From Paenibacillus sp. G2S3 (GTDB taxonomy: Bacteria > Bacillota > Bacilli > Paenibacillales > Paenibacillaceae): 64,000 nucleotides of DNA. This document shows positions 18,901 to 26,381 of this stretch, one piece after another (positions within the stretch are counted from its first letter, which is position 1; each line of letters begins with the position of its first letter). A program made the position numbers and the translations under genes. The notes beneath the pieces were generated by a model. The model ran no database searches. It was given only the letters and a program-made list of their open reading frames with translations, and was not told the origin of the DNA. Where the stretch lies: the NCBI RefSeq assembly GCF_030123105.1, contig NZ_CP126095.1, positions 2,294,001 to 2,358,000 on the forward strand, read 5' to 3'.

Positions 18901-19082
18901 CAACAGGAATCATACGTGAGAAGCTCGGGCTGTCTCCGATTATTATTGCGGCCACAGCCTTTGCCAGAAATGAAGATAAAGAAATGTGTCTGAGAGCAGG
19001 AATGCAAGATTTCATATCTAAGCCTATTTCAATCAAGGAGCTCGACAGAGTATTAAAAGATTGGTCTACTCGGATTCAGTAA
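15993..19082 (+). CDS. Hybrid histidine kinase with five PAS domains and a receiver
   Basis: A cytoplasmic sensor of about 1029 residues with no membrane helices. Order: five PAS domains (about 10-120, 135-245, 250-365, 375-495 and 505-630); HisKA with phospho-acceptor H654 in MSHELRTPMNG; HATPase with GNAVKFTETG, DTGLGIP and GGTGLGLAISKKL; receiver with ILIAEDHPVNQQ and phospho-acceptor D959 in FMDVQMP. The ATG at 15957 is open, but the GTG at 15993 follows AGAGGAGG by eight bases and is preferred. No response regulator with an output domain is adjacent, so phosphotransfer probably goes to a distant partner, perhaps in sporulation or stress control. The ligands of the PAS domains are unknown. 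Confidence 0.92.
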   Translation: MSEFLFKQLYLRSSIGVAVVSPKEGTLIQSNPALCRMLGYSEEELLNMHYLDLIYPDDEADDDHYVILNNLLLDPETAIELERRFLRKDGEIIWVAQHIFLILQEDSSEPLVLISELTDITNRRLAEDKIQEDQHLYNLITQNTPDMISFGGPDGTLHYVSPSVELLLGYPPDEMIGTKRPEYYHVEDALEMTEHGKLYSDTDVYTRRARHKNGHYLWIESSSQVVRDELGEIKQILTIGRDITQRKKYEDMLAQAQYLAKMGSWEWDATKTRLTVSREMRNIFGFSLDDSNHSYFDYKRVLSCIDPADFIRLQKLVHQSLANGTNGEAMVRIKSADGKLKFLYAHWEVVKDEEGRVLLISGIAQDVTERHRMEEQLRDSEQNYRLLSENSMDFISRNTADGHLTYLYASPICQTMFGYTPEEMYETRGIDYIHPEDKEKVVSYLSSCMEGKKLEPVTFRFLCKDGTYIWTETTLRYIYSETFGGHELVCVTRDIAERTRHFEEIEKLSNEHALILNSVSEGIFGMNLEGNTMFINPAAITMLGYDPTEWLNSKFHTIHQTWLDNEPFLGIQKTLIPSHFNNRSIDEKEGVFWRQDGSSFLVRYRMTPLFDSDERIGAVVVFRDITEEKEIVRAKESAEEADRAKSEFLAIMSHELRTPMNGIIGMADLLSGTELDEEQSYYTQIINSSGEALLHILNEVLDFSKIEAGMMTLELQMVDLREVIQNVSELFYPKVKEKGLLLTIDIAADLPFVIVTDEARLRQILVNLVGNAVKFTETGEISISASLEASQTSGNIIVKFMVKDTGLGIPAASQGLLFQSFSQLHPSINRKYGGTGLGLAISKKLVELLGGTIGVRSCEEHGSEFYFTVEVSLPKEEWNQKISVHPSVKADKSDIPNAIASVKGQYGPMSILIAEDHPVNQQLMLAYLKKRGYVPDIVTNGEEAVRAVLSKDYDLVFMDVQMPIMDGIEATGIIREKLGLSPIIIAATAFARNEDKEMCLRAGMQDFISKPISIKELDRVLKDWSTRIQ

Positions 19083-19097
19083 GGATGAGGAGTGTCA

Positions 19098-19580
19098 TTG
19101 ACAAAAAGAGTAATGATTACTATATTATTAATCGTAATAATTACGTATATTAATGTCGATGAAAGGATCCATACCTTGTTAAAAATGAAGCGCGGCGATT
19201 TTGTAATCATTTTTTTAGCTCTATTCGCAGCTGGTTTGATTTACGGAATCAAGTGGTGGGACACACACAATGAACAGTATCAGCAAGGAGATTTGAAAGC
19301 TATAATTACGGTCGATGGTAAGGAATACAAGACCGTTTCTTTGACTAAAGAAGAGCAAATTATAGATATTCAAACGAAGTTTGGCCACAATACTTTAAAG
19401 GTATTTGATTACGGGATCCAAATGACGTATTCTGACGCTCCTTTACGAATCGCTTTGGAAATGGGGTTTATTTCTAGGCCAAAGCAGCAAATCATCTGTA
19501 TACCGGCCCGTATTATGGTTGAAGTATTTAACCCTAACCGATCTGTGAATGATGAGGATGAGCTGGACGCAATTATTTAG
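19098..19580 (+). CDS. NusG domain II-containing membrane protein
   Basis: About 160 residues. After a short hydrophobic N-terminus (about 6-20) and a membrane helix (about 35-52, FVIIFLALFAAGLIYGI), an external domain follows: AIITVDGKEYKTVSLTKEE, GFISRPKQQIICIPARIMVEV. That layout matches the NusG domain II family of secreted or anchored Bacillota proteins, in which a CP...C...GWI...CLPN motif is usual; here the first cysteine pair is replaced (DAPLRIA), so one cysteine remains. A GTG at 19092 sits too close to the GAGGAG ribosome site, so the TTG at 19098 is chosen. It follows the histidine kinase by 15 bp and is probably co-transcribed. Function unknown. Confidence 0.7.
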   Translation: MTKRVMITILLIVIITYINVDERIHTLLKMKRGDFVIIFLALFAAGLIYGIKWWDTHNEQYQQGDLKAIITVDGKEYKTVSLTKEEQIIDIQTKFGHNTLKVFDYGIQMTYSDAPLRIALEMGFISRPKQQIICIPARIMVEVFNPNRSVNDEDELDAII

Positions 19581-20448
19581 TAGGGTTAGCCGTACTCTGC
19601 AAAGCTTTCCATGCGGCTATGGAGTCAGCACTCGTGTAAATGTAGGGTGTTGTTGGTTGCGCGATAGGTGTAATTGCTTCTGCGCGTATTTGCATCATTT
19701 CTTGGCCCTTGTATTGCACAACTTGAAGCTTGCCACGGACCTCTATCCAGGTATCCGTGGGCAAGCTTTTTAATTTGCCGGAATCAACTAACATCCCAAA
19801 CGGAGTAGCATCGGCGGTACAGCACTGAACCAGAAATCTGCCAATGGCAAAAGCATTCTCTGGCGTTTCACTGTCATCGCGATATAGAAAACCGGATACG
19901 GAAATCTCTTTACCTTCAAATTGCTGTTTATACAAGTCAATAGCACCTAGTGTTTCAGAGAAAATATCAGAATACACAGGAATAGTAGGCTGCGCATATA
20001 GAAGCTTAGCTAGCTCGGTGAGCTCCTCATGATAAGGATCAATCGATTCGAATCTAACAGCGTTGTTAATCTCTGATGGTGATGAGGTTAATGAAATCCC
20101 CTTTTTGCTAGCGGCCATACTCCCCAAGGCTCGGTCAGGAAGTGCAAATCCAAGCAGCAGCGGAAAAAGAAATAATCCATAAAGCGCTGTGGTTTTAAAA
20201 AAGGAATGTGGGAGGCGATGCTCGCAGTCACATAGCACACTTCCCTTACCAAACAAGGCCTGAATGGCCAAGCTGAGCGCCATAAGAGTCAAAGGAATCG
20301 GACATAATTGAACCCAGCGTGCTAGCTTGGGCGCTACATAATAATGCAAAGCGTCCTGCTGCACTAGATGCCCAATATAGAGAGCAAAGGCGAGCAGAAT
20401 GACCGCCCTTAATAAATAATGAAATCGGATGCTTCGAGCGTCATTCAT
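19573..20448 (-). CDS. YcgQ-like permease subunit (TIGR03943 type)
   Basis: About 291 residues. Two or three helices lie in the first 110 residues, with a cysteine pair (CDCEHRLPHS) in between, followed by a soluble domain with VQCCTADATPFG and WIEVRGKLQ that looks like a small OB-like fold. This matches the YcgQ/TIGR03943 putative permease subunit, always found with a DUF318 permease. The frame extends to 20505, but ATG 20448 lies after AGGAGG and gives a start (MNDARSIRFHYLLRA) typical of the family. It is downstream of the permease gene in the same operon. The conserved cysteines suggest metal handling. Its 3' end overlaps the convergent gene at 19580 by eight bases. Confidence 0.85.
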   Translation of the reverse strand: MNDARSIRFHYLLRAVILLAFALYIGHLVQQDALHYYVAPKLARWVQLCPIPLTLMALSLAIQALFGKGSVLCDCEHRLPHSFFKTTALYGLFLFPLLLGFALPDRALGSMAASKKGISLTSSPSEINNAVRFESIDPYHEELTELAKLLYAQPTIPVYSDIFSETLGAIDLYKQQFEGKEISVSGFLYRDDSETPENAFAIGRFLVQCCTADATPFGMLVDSGKLKSLPTDTWIEVRGKLQVVQYKGQEMMQIRAEAITPIAQPTTPYIYTSADSIAAWKALQSTANPTK

Positions 20449-20495
20449 GCTCTTCCTCCTAACAATGCGGAAGCCTCTGTTTGCTACCTCTATGA

Positions 20496-21506
20496 TTACA
20501 GCCATAAGGACATGACTACAGCCCCGATAAATACGCTCGAAAAGATAAGAAAGAACAAATAAAGCGCAAATTTGGTCTTAAACAGTGAGAGTAACATCAA
20601 TGAATTTTTGAAATCCAGCATCGGTCCAAATACCATAAAAGCGAGCAGTGCTCCTCCCGGAAAAGAATGTACAAAGGTGGAAGCTACAAAGGCATCTGAG
20701 GTGGAACAGAGCGAAAGCACAAATGCCAGTCCCATCATGAAAAAATAAGACCCGAGCGGCTTGTCTCCGATTGCAGCCAGACTGTCCTGAACCATAAACG
20801 TCTGAATGCCAGCGGTCAATAGGCAGCCGATGATTAAGTATTTGCCCATCTCAAAAAACTCATCCGAGGTGTGCACAAAGACAGCGGCTAACTTTCCTCC
20901 ACGTGAATTATTGTGATGAGAATCCTCGGTTTCGCGCTGAACGCTTAGGCGTATTGGGGACTTTTTTACCGTTGCATAAATAATCAAGCCTATAATACAG
21001 GCGACAGCAAAAGCTAGCCCCATCCGGGCATAGGCCAGTTCTGAGTGGTTGCGAAATGCTGTCAGTGTTGCTCCATAGACGACTGGATTTAGGATCGGTC
21101 CGGATAAAATAAACACGATCGCTACGTAGACCGGCATCCCCTTATGGATTAGTCGGCGGACAAGAGGGATCATTCCACATTCGCATACCGGAAAAATAAT
21201 TCCGAGCAGGCAAGCGAATAAAATGGCCGGAAGCGCCTGCCGTGGAATCCAGCGGGAGATCATTTCATCTGGGATAAAGACGCGAAGCAGCGAGGACAAT
21301 AAAGCTCCTGCTAATACAAACGGCAAGGCTTCTAACAAAATCCCGATAAAACCAGTTTTGAACGTGTCAATGTAGGCGTTGTCGAGTAACGCCAGTTGAT
21401 TCGGCACCCATATAAAACCAATGATAAACAGGAATGAGATTGGTAGGAGCAGCGGCAGTATTTTTAAAGGTGAGAGGGTAGTCAAGGTGCGAATAAGGCG
21501 GTCCAC
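20496..21506 (-). CDS. DUF318 permease (YcgR/ArsP-like)
   Basis: A 336-residue permease with about eight to ten helices. The first conserved half has FPVCECGMIPLVRR and SGPILNPVVYG; the second has SLCSTSDAFVASTF and FMVFGPMLDFKN. These paired Cys-containing motifs define the DUF318/ArsP group, whose characterised members export trivalent organoarsenicals. Association with a YcgQ subunit and a COG0523 GTPase, next to a Zur box, points instead to a transition metal such as zinc. A GTG start at 21506 overlaps the GTPase gene by 25 bases, indicating one operon. A central charged loop (RETEDSHHNNSRGG) contains histidines. Transport direction cannot be read from the sequence. Confidence 0.87.
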   Translation of the reverse strand: MDRLIRTLTTLSPLKILPLLLPISFLFIIGFIWVPNQLALLDNAYIDTFKTGFIGILLEALPFVLAGALLSSLLRVFIPDEMISRWIPRQALPAILFACLLGIIFPVCECGMIPLVRRLIHKGMPVYVAIVFILSGPILNPVVYGATLTAFRNHSELAYARMGLAFAVACIIGLIIYATVKKSPIRLSVQRETEDSHHNNSRGGKLAAVFVHTSDEFFEMGKYLIIGCLLTAGIQTFMVQDSLAAIGDKPLGSYFFMMGLAFVLSLCSTSDAFVASTFVHSFPGGALLAFMVFGPMLDFKNSLMLLSLFKTKFALYLFFLIFSSVFIGAVVMSLWL

Positions 21507-22510
21507 CGATCTGCCAGCAGTTCCTCATCTAAATTTAACCCGATGAACACCACATAAGGCATTCCAGGGTAACGTGACGCTTCCCAGCTCGTACGCATTC
21601 CCGCATATTGGACAAGTTGAACCGGCTCCTGTTCGGACAAAAGAATATGCCCTTTGGCACGGAGCAGGTTGTCACCCCATTCTTGAAAGAAAGCCTCAAG
21701 CTGTTCTTTGGTAGGTATTGTAGTTCCTGCTTGTGGAATGGTTAACGTGATGGCGGTCACTTGAGAAAAAGAAGTATGGGGCTCTTCTTGCCGTTCTTTT
21801 ACAGCTGTAGCTCCCTGATCTGAATTCATTTGTTTAAGTGTTGCGCCTTTAAAGGTTTGAGGTGCTCGTTGTGGCGCGGGAGCGATGATTTTACGTGGGA
21901 TGATTCCTGATAATATCGGAGAAAGGTTGATCTCGCTGTAATGGGTATATACGATTTCAGCCTCTGTATTTTGTTTTCGGACTCCCTTTTCAATTCGCCA
22001 TAAGGTTTCAGGCTCTACAAGATCGCTCTTATTAACAACAATGAGATCGGCGGTGGACAGCTGCTTGCGAAGGGTACGAACCAGCTGTTTGTCAGAGGAA
22101 AGTCTGCTGTTATATTCCAAGGCATTTTCTGCATCCAATAAGGTGATCGTAAAATGCAATTCGACTCTATCCTGAAGAGAGGTCTCTTGAAGTGTTTTAG
22201 CGATTTCTTCAGGATCTGCAACGCCAGTAAGCTCGATATAAATAGCATCAGGCCGCCCTCTTAGCAGTACCAGCAGGCTATCCGCTAGATCCTCTTTACG
22301 GCTACAGCATACACATCCGTCCAGCAGCTTAGTCACGGTTGTACCCGTGTGCTCCTGCAGAATATACCCATCTACATCTCTCTTTCCCAGCTCATTCATG
22401 ACTACGCCAGGGTTCAGACCTCTTACCTTGCTCTCTTTCAGCAGGGACAACAGCAGAGTTGTCTTCCCGCTCCCCAGAAACCCGCTCAAAATAATTACTG
22501 GTATCTTCAT
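21482..22510 (-). CDS. COG0523 (CobW-type) GTPase, operon with permease
   Basis: A P-loop GTPase of about 342 residues. Walker A is GFLGSGKTTLLL near residue 8, the metal-binding CXCC motif is GCVCCSRKEDL near 66, Walker B/switch is ELTGVADPEEI, and guanine specificity is NKSD. The C-terminal CobW_C domain (HILLSEQEPVQLVQYAG) is present. COG0523 proteins deliver or insert zinc, cobalt or other metals. ATG 22510 has GGAG eight bases upstream; the GTG at 22519 is an alternative. It is divergent from the L33/ZagA operon and overlaps the permease gene. It lacks the long histidine-rich stretch some relatives have. The target metal is inferred as zinc from context. Confidence 0.88.
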   Translation of the reverse strand: MKIPVIILSGFLGSGKTTLLLSLLKESKVRGLNPGVVMNELGKRDVDGYILQEHTGTTVTKLLDGCVCCSRKEDLADSLLVLLRGRPDAIYIELTGVADPEEIAKTLQETSLQDRVELHFTITLLDAENALEYNSRLSSDKQLVRTLRKQLSTADLIVVNKSDLVEPETLWRIEKGVRKQNTEAEIVYTHYSEINLSPILSGIIPRKIIAPAPQRAPQTFKGATLKQMNSDQGATAVKERQEEPHTSFSQVTAITLTIPQAGTTIPTKEQLEAFFQEWGDNLLRAKGHILLSEQEPVQLVQYAGMRTSWEASRYPGMPYVVFIGLNLDEELLADRWTALFAP

Positions 22511-22526
22511 GATCTCCACTCCTGCC

Positions 22527-22552
22527 TGATTCTCTTGGAATTACAAGAATCA
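22527..22552. promoter_or_regulatory. Inverted repeat upstream of the COG0523/permease operon
   Basis: TGATTCTcTTG (22527-22537) pairs with CAAGAATCA (22544-22552) apart from one bulged C. It lies 17 bases upstream of the GTPase ATG. On the minus strand it includes TTGTAATTCC, a half-match to a Zur site. It may be an operator or a leader hairpin. Confidence 0.35.
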
Positions 22553-22636
22553 TATTTTTATATTTCCATCTATACGTGATTTGTCCGCAAGAAAGACCAC
22601 AAAATTAAGAGAGTTGGAATTTTTACAAGACAATAG

Positions 22637-22666
22637 TTGACAGAGTGTGAATAAAACGTGTACGAT
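22637..22666 (+). promoter_or_regulatory. Promoter of the rpmG-zagA operon
   Basis: TTGACA (22637-22642), an 18-base spacer, and TACGAT (22661-22666) as -10. The predicted start falls inside the Zur box that follows. Confidence 0.6.
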
Positions 22667-22671
22667 ATGTT

Positions 22672-22690
22672 AATCGTAATTATTACGATT
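22672..22690. promoter_or_regulatory. Zur box, perfect 7-1-7 inverted repeat
   Basis: TCGTAAT-T-ATTACGA (22674-22688) is a perfect match to the Bacillus Zur operator, extended to AATCGTAATTATTACGATT. It overlaps the predicted transcription start of the L33 gene, so zinc-loaded Zur should block transcription when zinc is ample. It could also influence the divergent GTPase-permease operon, whose start is about 160 bp away. Confidence 0.9.
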
Positions 22691-22710
22691 TAAAAAAGGA
22701 GATGGAACCG

Positions 22711-22860
22711 ATGAGAGTAATCATTACTTTGGCATGCACGGAAACAGGAGATCGTAACTATACCACTACCAAGAATAAGCGAAATCATCCAGAACGGATG
22801 GAAATGAAGAAGTATTGTCCACGTCTGAAAAGAGTTACATTACACCGCGAAACCCGGTAA
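22711..22860 (+). CDS. rpmG: 50S ribosomal protein L33, zinc-independent form
   Basis: A 49-residue protein, [20 protein letters not shown] and on, is clearly L33. In zinc-binding L33 the two CXXC pairs are ...C-T-E-C... and ...C-P-R-C...; here they read CTET and CPRL, so one cysteine of each pair is lost and zinc cannot be held in the usual way. Such C-minus paralogs replace the zinc form under zinc starvation and release stored zinc. The start follows AAAAAAGGAG. A Zur box sits just upstream, which fits perfectly. The ZagA-type gene follows 50 bp downstream in the same transcript. Confidence 0.93.
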   Translation: MRVIITLACTETGDRNYTTTKNKRNHPERMEMKKYCPRLKRVTLHRETR

Positions 22861-22910
22861 GAGCTATGAATGACAAACCTAAACGCTAATTCATAATAGG
22901 AGTGATCTGA

Positions 22911-24122
22911 ATGAAAAAAATCCCCGTTACTGTACTCAGTGGCTACTTAGGCTCTGGAAAAACAACACTGCTAAATCATGTCTTGCACAACCGTGAAGGC
23001 TTGAAGGTTGCTGTTATCGTAAACGATATGAGTGAAGTGAATGTGGATGCCAATCTGGTGAAGTCCGGAAATACGCTGTCTAGAACTGAAGAGAAATTAG
23101 TGGAGATGTCTAACGGCTGTATCTGCTGCACTCTCCGTGATGATTTGATTGTTGAAGTGCAAAAGCTGGCTGCTGAGGGTCGTTTTGATTACATCCTCAT
23201 TGAATCTTCTGGCATAAGTGAGCCTGTGCCGGTGGCGCAGACCTTTACCTATGCGAATCCCGAGCTGGATATCGATTTAACTACCCTTGCTCAATTAGAC
23301 ACGATGGTTACCGTTGTGGATGCGGGCCGATTCTGGCATGACTTCTCTTCTGGTGATAGTCTGATGGATCGTAGTCAAACGGCTGGCGAAGACGATTTTC
23401 GGGATATTGTGGATTTGCTCATAGACCAGATCGAAACTTGTGATGTGTTGCTGCTTAATAAATGTGATCTGCTGGAAGAAGAAGAGCTCAACAAGCTTGA
23501 AGCGGTTCTCCGTAAACTTCAGCCGAGCGCCAAGCTGATCCGAACGGTTAACGGAGTAGTAGATCCGAAGGAGATTCTTAATACAGGACTGTTTGATTTT
23601 GAAAAAACAAGCTTATCCTCCGGTTGGATCACGGAGCTGAATAAGGATTCGCATACGCCTGAGACGGAGGAATACGGGATATCTTCTTTTGTTTATCGCC
23701 GGAGAACACCCTTTCATCCGCAAAGGTTAAGCTTGTTCTTTAGTCATTGGCCGGAGGAAGTTGTCAGAGCGAAAGGGATTGTATGGGTTGCCGCGGAGGG
23801 TGATCTTGCAGCGAGTATCAGCCAGGCTGGACCCTCTATTCAGTTCGGACCTGCCGGCTACTGGCTAGCTACAATGCCTGAGGATGAGCAGCTCGAGGTA
23901 CTGGAAAGCGAACCTGAAATGAAGGCCAAATGGGACAATCAGTGGGGCGATCGAATGAATGAAATCGTGTTTATCGGTGTTAGTATGGACCCGGCACAGA
24001 TCGAAGGCAGATTAGATCGATGTTTGTTGACGAAAGATGAGTTGAAGCAGGATTGGACAACGTTTAATAATCCGCTTCCTTGGCCCGTTGAGGAGCTCCT
24101 TGCGGCAGCGGCTGAGGAGTAG
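22911..24122 (+). CDS. ZagA/YciC-type zinc chaperone GTPase (COG0523)
   Basis: A 403-residue CobW-family GTPase, close in length to Bacillus ZagA (YciC). Walker A is GYLGSGKTTLLN, the metal-binding CXCC is NGCICCTLRDDL near residue 71, switch region ESSGISEPVPVA, and guanine specificity NKCD. The C-terminal CobW_C domain spans about 255-385 with WPEEVVRAKGIVW. In Bacillus, ZagA is induced by zinc deficiency through Zur and delivers zinc to FolE. Here it lies 50 bp after the C-minus L33 gene behind a Zur box. An AGGAGTG site precedes the ATG. A terminator follows. The gene name would be zagA/yciC if orthology is confirmed. Confidence 0.9.
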   Translation: MKKIPVTVLSGYLGSGKTTLLNHVLHNREGLKVAVIVNDMSEVNVDANLVKSGNTLSRTEEKLVEMSNGCICCTLRDDLIVEVQKLAAEGRFDYILIESSGISEPVPVAQTFTYANPELDIDLTTLAQLDTMVTVVDAGRFWHDFSSGDSLMDRSQTAGEDDFRDIVDLLIDQIETCDVLLLNKCDLLEEEELNKLEAVLRKLQPSAKLIRTVNGVVDPKEILNTGLFDFEKTSLSSGWITELNKDSHTPETEEYGISSFVYRRRTPFHPQRLSLFFSHWPEEVVRAKGIVWVAAEGDLAASISQAGPSIQFGPAGYWLATMPEDEQLEVLESEPEMKAKWDNQWGDRMNEIVFIGVSMDPAQIEGRLDRCLLTKDELKQDWTTFNNPLPWPVEELLAAAAEE

Positions 24123-24147
24123 AATTCTAGATGAAATAGCAGGTAGG

Positions 24148-24185
24148 AAATCCGGAATCCAGGAGGCTGAGATTCCGGATTTTTG
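24148..24185 (+). terminator. Terminator of the rpmG-zagA operon
   Basis: AAATCCGGAATC (24148-24159) pairs with GATTCCGGATTT (24171-24182), then T residues. It ends the zinc-starvation operon. Confidence 0.85.
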
Positions 24186-24255
24186 CTGTGCAATTATAGT
24201 GACTATGAATTATCATAGAAGGAATATATTTCAATTGAAAATAGAGGTGATGTAC

Positions 24256-24681
24256 ATGAGTTATACAAACACTTTCGTTCGGGTTGCAGAAGATTGTCCG
24301 GAGGAAACGGGGATACCCCCAATGTCTTGTCGTACACTCCCGCCTGCGCATGTAATTCAATATGAGCTGCTTATTAATGAGCCTTACAAATACAATCATG
24401 AAGAGCTTCTATTTGAGGTTCATGTACGTCATAAACAAATTCCGCTAGAAGATCGTGTGACCCGGAGGGAAGAAATATGGAAAGAGCTATTCTCTAGAAA
24501 CCATCCATGCCTACGAGCCTCTCTACTTCCGAAGCGTTTCGGTTGGGGTGTCCATTACAACAATGAGGGGAAAATAGCTATTTATGGCAAGGAGTCTCCC
24601 GAATACGACTATTTTACTTCAGATGGTGATGAAGCGGTGAAGCTGCTGCCAGCGATGCGGAATAAGCGGGGAAGTAGCTGA
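24256..24681 (+). CDS. DUF6157 family protein
   Basis: A 141-residue soluble protein. FVRVAEDCP near the start, the middle LLINEPYKYNHEELLFEVHV, and the end SRNHPCLRASLLPKRFGWG followed by HYNNEGKIAIYG are recalled features of the DUF6157 family found in Paenibacillus and Bacillus. The open frame reaches back to 24088 through the previous terminator, so an internal start is required; ATG 24256 follows AGAGGTGA at five bases. No catalytic motif is known. The acetyltransferase gene starts 15 bp downstream and is probably co-transcribed. Confidence 0.78.
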   Translation: MSYTNTFVRVAEDCPEETGIPPMSCRTLPPAHVIQYELLINEPYKYNHEELLFEVHVRHKQIPLEDRVTRREEIWKELFSRNHPCLRASLLPKRFGWGVHYNNEGKIAIYGKESPEYDYFTSDGDEAVKLLPAMRNKRGSS

Positions 24682-24696
24682 TAAGGGGGGGATAGC

Positions 24697-25437
24697 ATGT
24701 ATAAATCGATAGAAGAAATAACACTTAATACTTGGCCAGCAGAGCAGAGTACTCTCCTAAATGGCTGGATTCTGCGCACGGCTGCTGGATATACGAAAAG
24801 GGCCAATTCGGTCAATCCGTTATATGGAGAAGAAAGCTCTCTTACCGATCTTACAAACCAAATTAAGCTGGCTGAGCAGTACTATAAGGCTGCTGGATTA
24901 AAGCCAGTGTTTAAAATAACACCGTATATCCAGCCTGCGAACCTGGATGAGGTGCTTGCAGATCGTGGATACACAATCGTCGAGCCATCATCTGTAAGGC
25001 TACTAGATCTGGAGGGATTAGCTGCTCCTGATCTTCGTTATGAGATACAAGTTCAGGAGAGCTTGACTGAAGAGTGGCTAAATGCCTTCACAGAGCTCTC
25101 TGCGCTCTCATTTGACAATCGGAGCACATTAACTAAAATGTTATCAGCTTCGTATTTACAGCAAGGCTATGTCCTATTATTTAACGATGGCGTTCCTACA
25201 GCTTGCGGTCTTGGTGTTATTCAGAACGGATACATAGGTCTCTTTGATATTATCACTGCTTCAGATCAGCGTAGACAAGGTATGGCGGAACAACTGCTGC
25301 TTGCATTGCTTCACTGGGGGAAGATACAGGGAGCGACAACGGCTTTTTTGCAGGTCGTACAAGCTAATGCTGGTGCTTCGGCTTTGTATGACAAGCTCGG
25401 TTTTAAGGAGATATACCAATATTGGTATAGAGTGTAG
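24697..25437 (+). CDS. GNAT family N-acetyltransferase
   Basis: A 246-residue protein whose C-terminal half is a GNAT domain. The acetyl-CoA loop appears as ASDQRRQGMAEQLLLALL, followed by AFLQVVQANAGASALYDKLGF and a terminal YWYRV. The N-terminal half (residues 1-115) is a degenerate second GNAT-like part with GWILRTAAGYTKRANSVNP, a pattern frequent in this Bacillota subfamily. The start follows AAGGGGGGGA. It follows the DUF6157 gene in the same direction. The acceptor substrate is unknown. Confidence 0.85.
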   Translation: MYKSIEEITLNTWPAEQSTLLNGWILRTAAGYTKRANSVNPLYGEESSLTDLTNQIKLAEQYYKAAGLKPVFKITPYIQPANLDEVLADRGYTIVEPSSVRLLDLEGLAAPDLRYEIQVQESLTEEWLNAFTELSALSFDNRSTLTKMLSASYLQQGYVLLFNDGVPTACGLGVIQNGYIGLFDIITASDQRRQGMAEQLLLALLHWGKIQGATTAFLQVVQANAGASALYDKLGFKEIYQYWYRV

Positions 25438-25448
25438 TCTTGCATGAA

Positions 25449-25488
25449 GCGGGGTCGCACTGGCTGTTTCAGCGAAATGAGACCCCGC
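25449..25488. other. GC-rich hairpin between convergent genes
   Basis: GCGGGGTC (25449-25456) pairs with GACCCCGC (25481-25488), with an inner GCTGTTTCAGC hairpin. It lies between the convergent GNAT and MBL genes and probably helps end both transcripts, but neither side has a T-run. Confidence 0.5.
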
Positions 25489-25495
25489 AAGGAAA

Positions 25496-26299
25496 TTAAA
25501 CGAACTTCCCTTGACCCGGTAACGCCATTTCTTTGAAATTTTTGCATAAATGAGCGAGCTGAGTAGATAACTTCTCACCTTCCATGGGCACCCCATGTCC
25601 AGAAAGAACGATGTGAGGATCTAGCAGTGCAAGGGTACGGACTGACTTTTCCGCGTCTTCCCAGTCCGTCGTGAAATAGGAGGGAGGGCCGTGTACAACC
25701 TGATGCTGTGTAGCCACTGCGAATACAGACTCTTGTTTGACTGTAAGAAAGGTATCACCAGCAATCAGAACCTTATCCTCTGGTCTGAATAGGGAAATAT
25801 GTCCTGGACTATGTCCAGGTGTATGGATCCATTTCCAGCCTATCGCGCCAGGGACGGTTCTGTCTTCCGGCAATGGATGTATGGCTGATCCAAGGTCGAT
25901 GCCATGATGTGAAAATAAGGAGGACACCATACTCATCAGCCCGCCGCCTACGGCCGGATCCGCTGGAGGATAATCCGCTTTACCTGTTAGATAAGGAAGC
26001 TCTAGTGGATGAGCGTACACAGGCACATTCCATTCCTCAATAAGCTTTTTTACGCCCCCGATATGGTCAAAATGCCCATGAGTCAGGATAATTGCCACCG
26101 GAGGCTTCTCGTACTTTTCCTTAGCAAAATCAATAATACTGTTAGTGTAAGAGCTGAGTCCCGTATCTACAATGATCCAGTCCGAATTGGGCTGGCCGAT
26201 GAATGCACAATTTACGAACATGGTTCGTAGTCCGATGACACCGGGGGCCACGTTCCAAGTATCGGTGTAGCCTTCAGATAGTATTCCGTCAAGTCTCAT
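25496..26299 (-). CDS. MBL-fold metallo-hydrolase
   Basis: A 267-residue metallo-beta-lactamase-fold enzyme. The metal ligands are visible in order: THGHFDH near residue 74, the histidine in TPGHSPGH, the aspartate in IAGDTF, and the last histidine in LSGHGVP. This is the glyoxalase II/quorum-lactonase-like branch, but no substrate-specific motif is recognised. The ATG follows ACAGGAGGCG. It is transcribed alone toward the GNAT gene. A glyoxalase- or lactonase-type thioester or ester hydrolysis is possible; the true substrate is unknown. Confidence 0.87.
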   Translation of the reverse strand: MRLDGILSEGYTDTWNVAPGVIGLRTMFVNCAFIGQPNSDWIIVDTGLSSYTNSIIDFAKEKYEKPPVAIILTHGHFDHIGGVKKLIEEWNVPVYAHPLELPYLTGKADYPPADPAVGGGLMSMVSSLFSHHGIDLGSAIHPLPEDRTVPGAIGWKWIHTPGHSPGHISLFRPEDKVLIAGDTFLTVKQESVFAVATQHQVVHGPPSYFTTDWEDAEKSVRTLALLDPHIVLSGHGVPMEGEKLSTQLAHLCKNFKEMALPGQGKFV

Positions 26300-26381
26300 C
26301 TTACGCCTCCTGTTCCGTTCTTAAGTTCTGAACAAAGTACCTAAACAGTAGTATGACCCGTTTTCAAGAAAAAAATATGGC

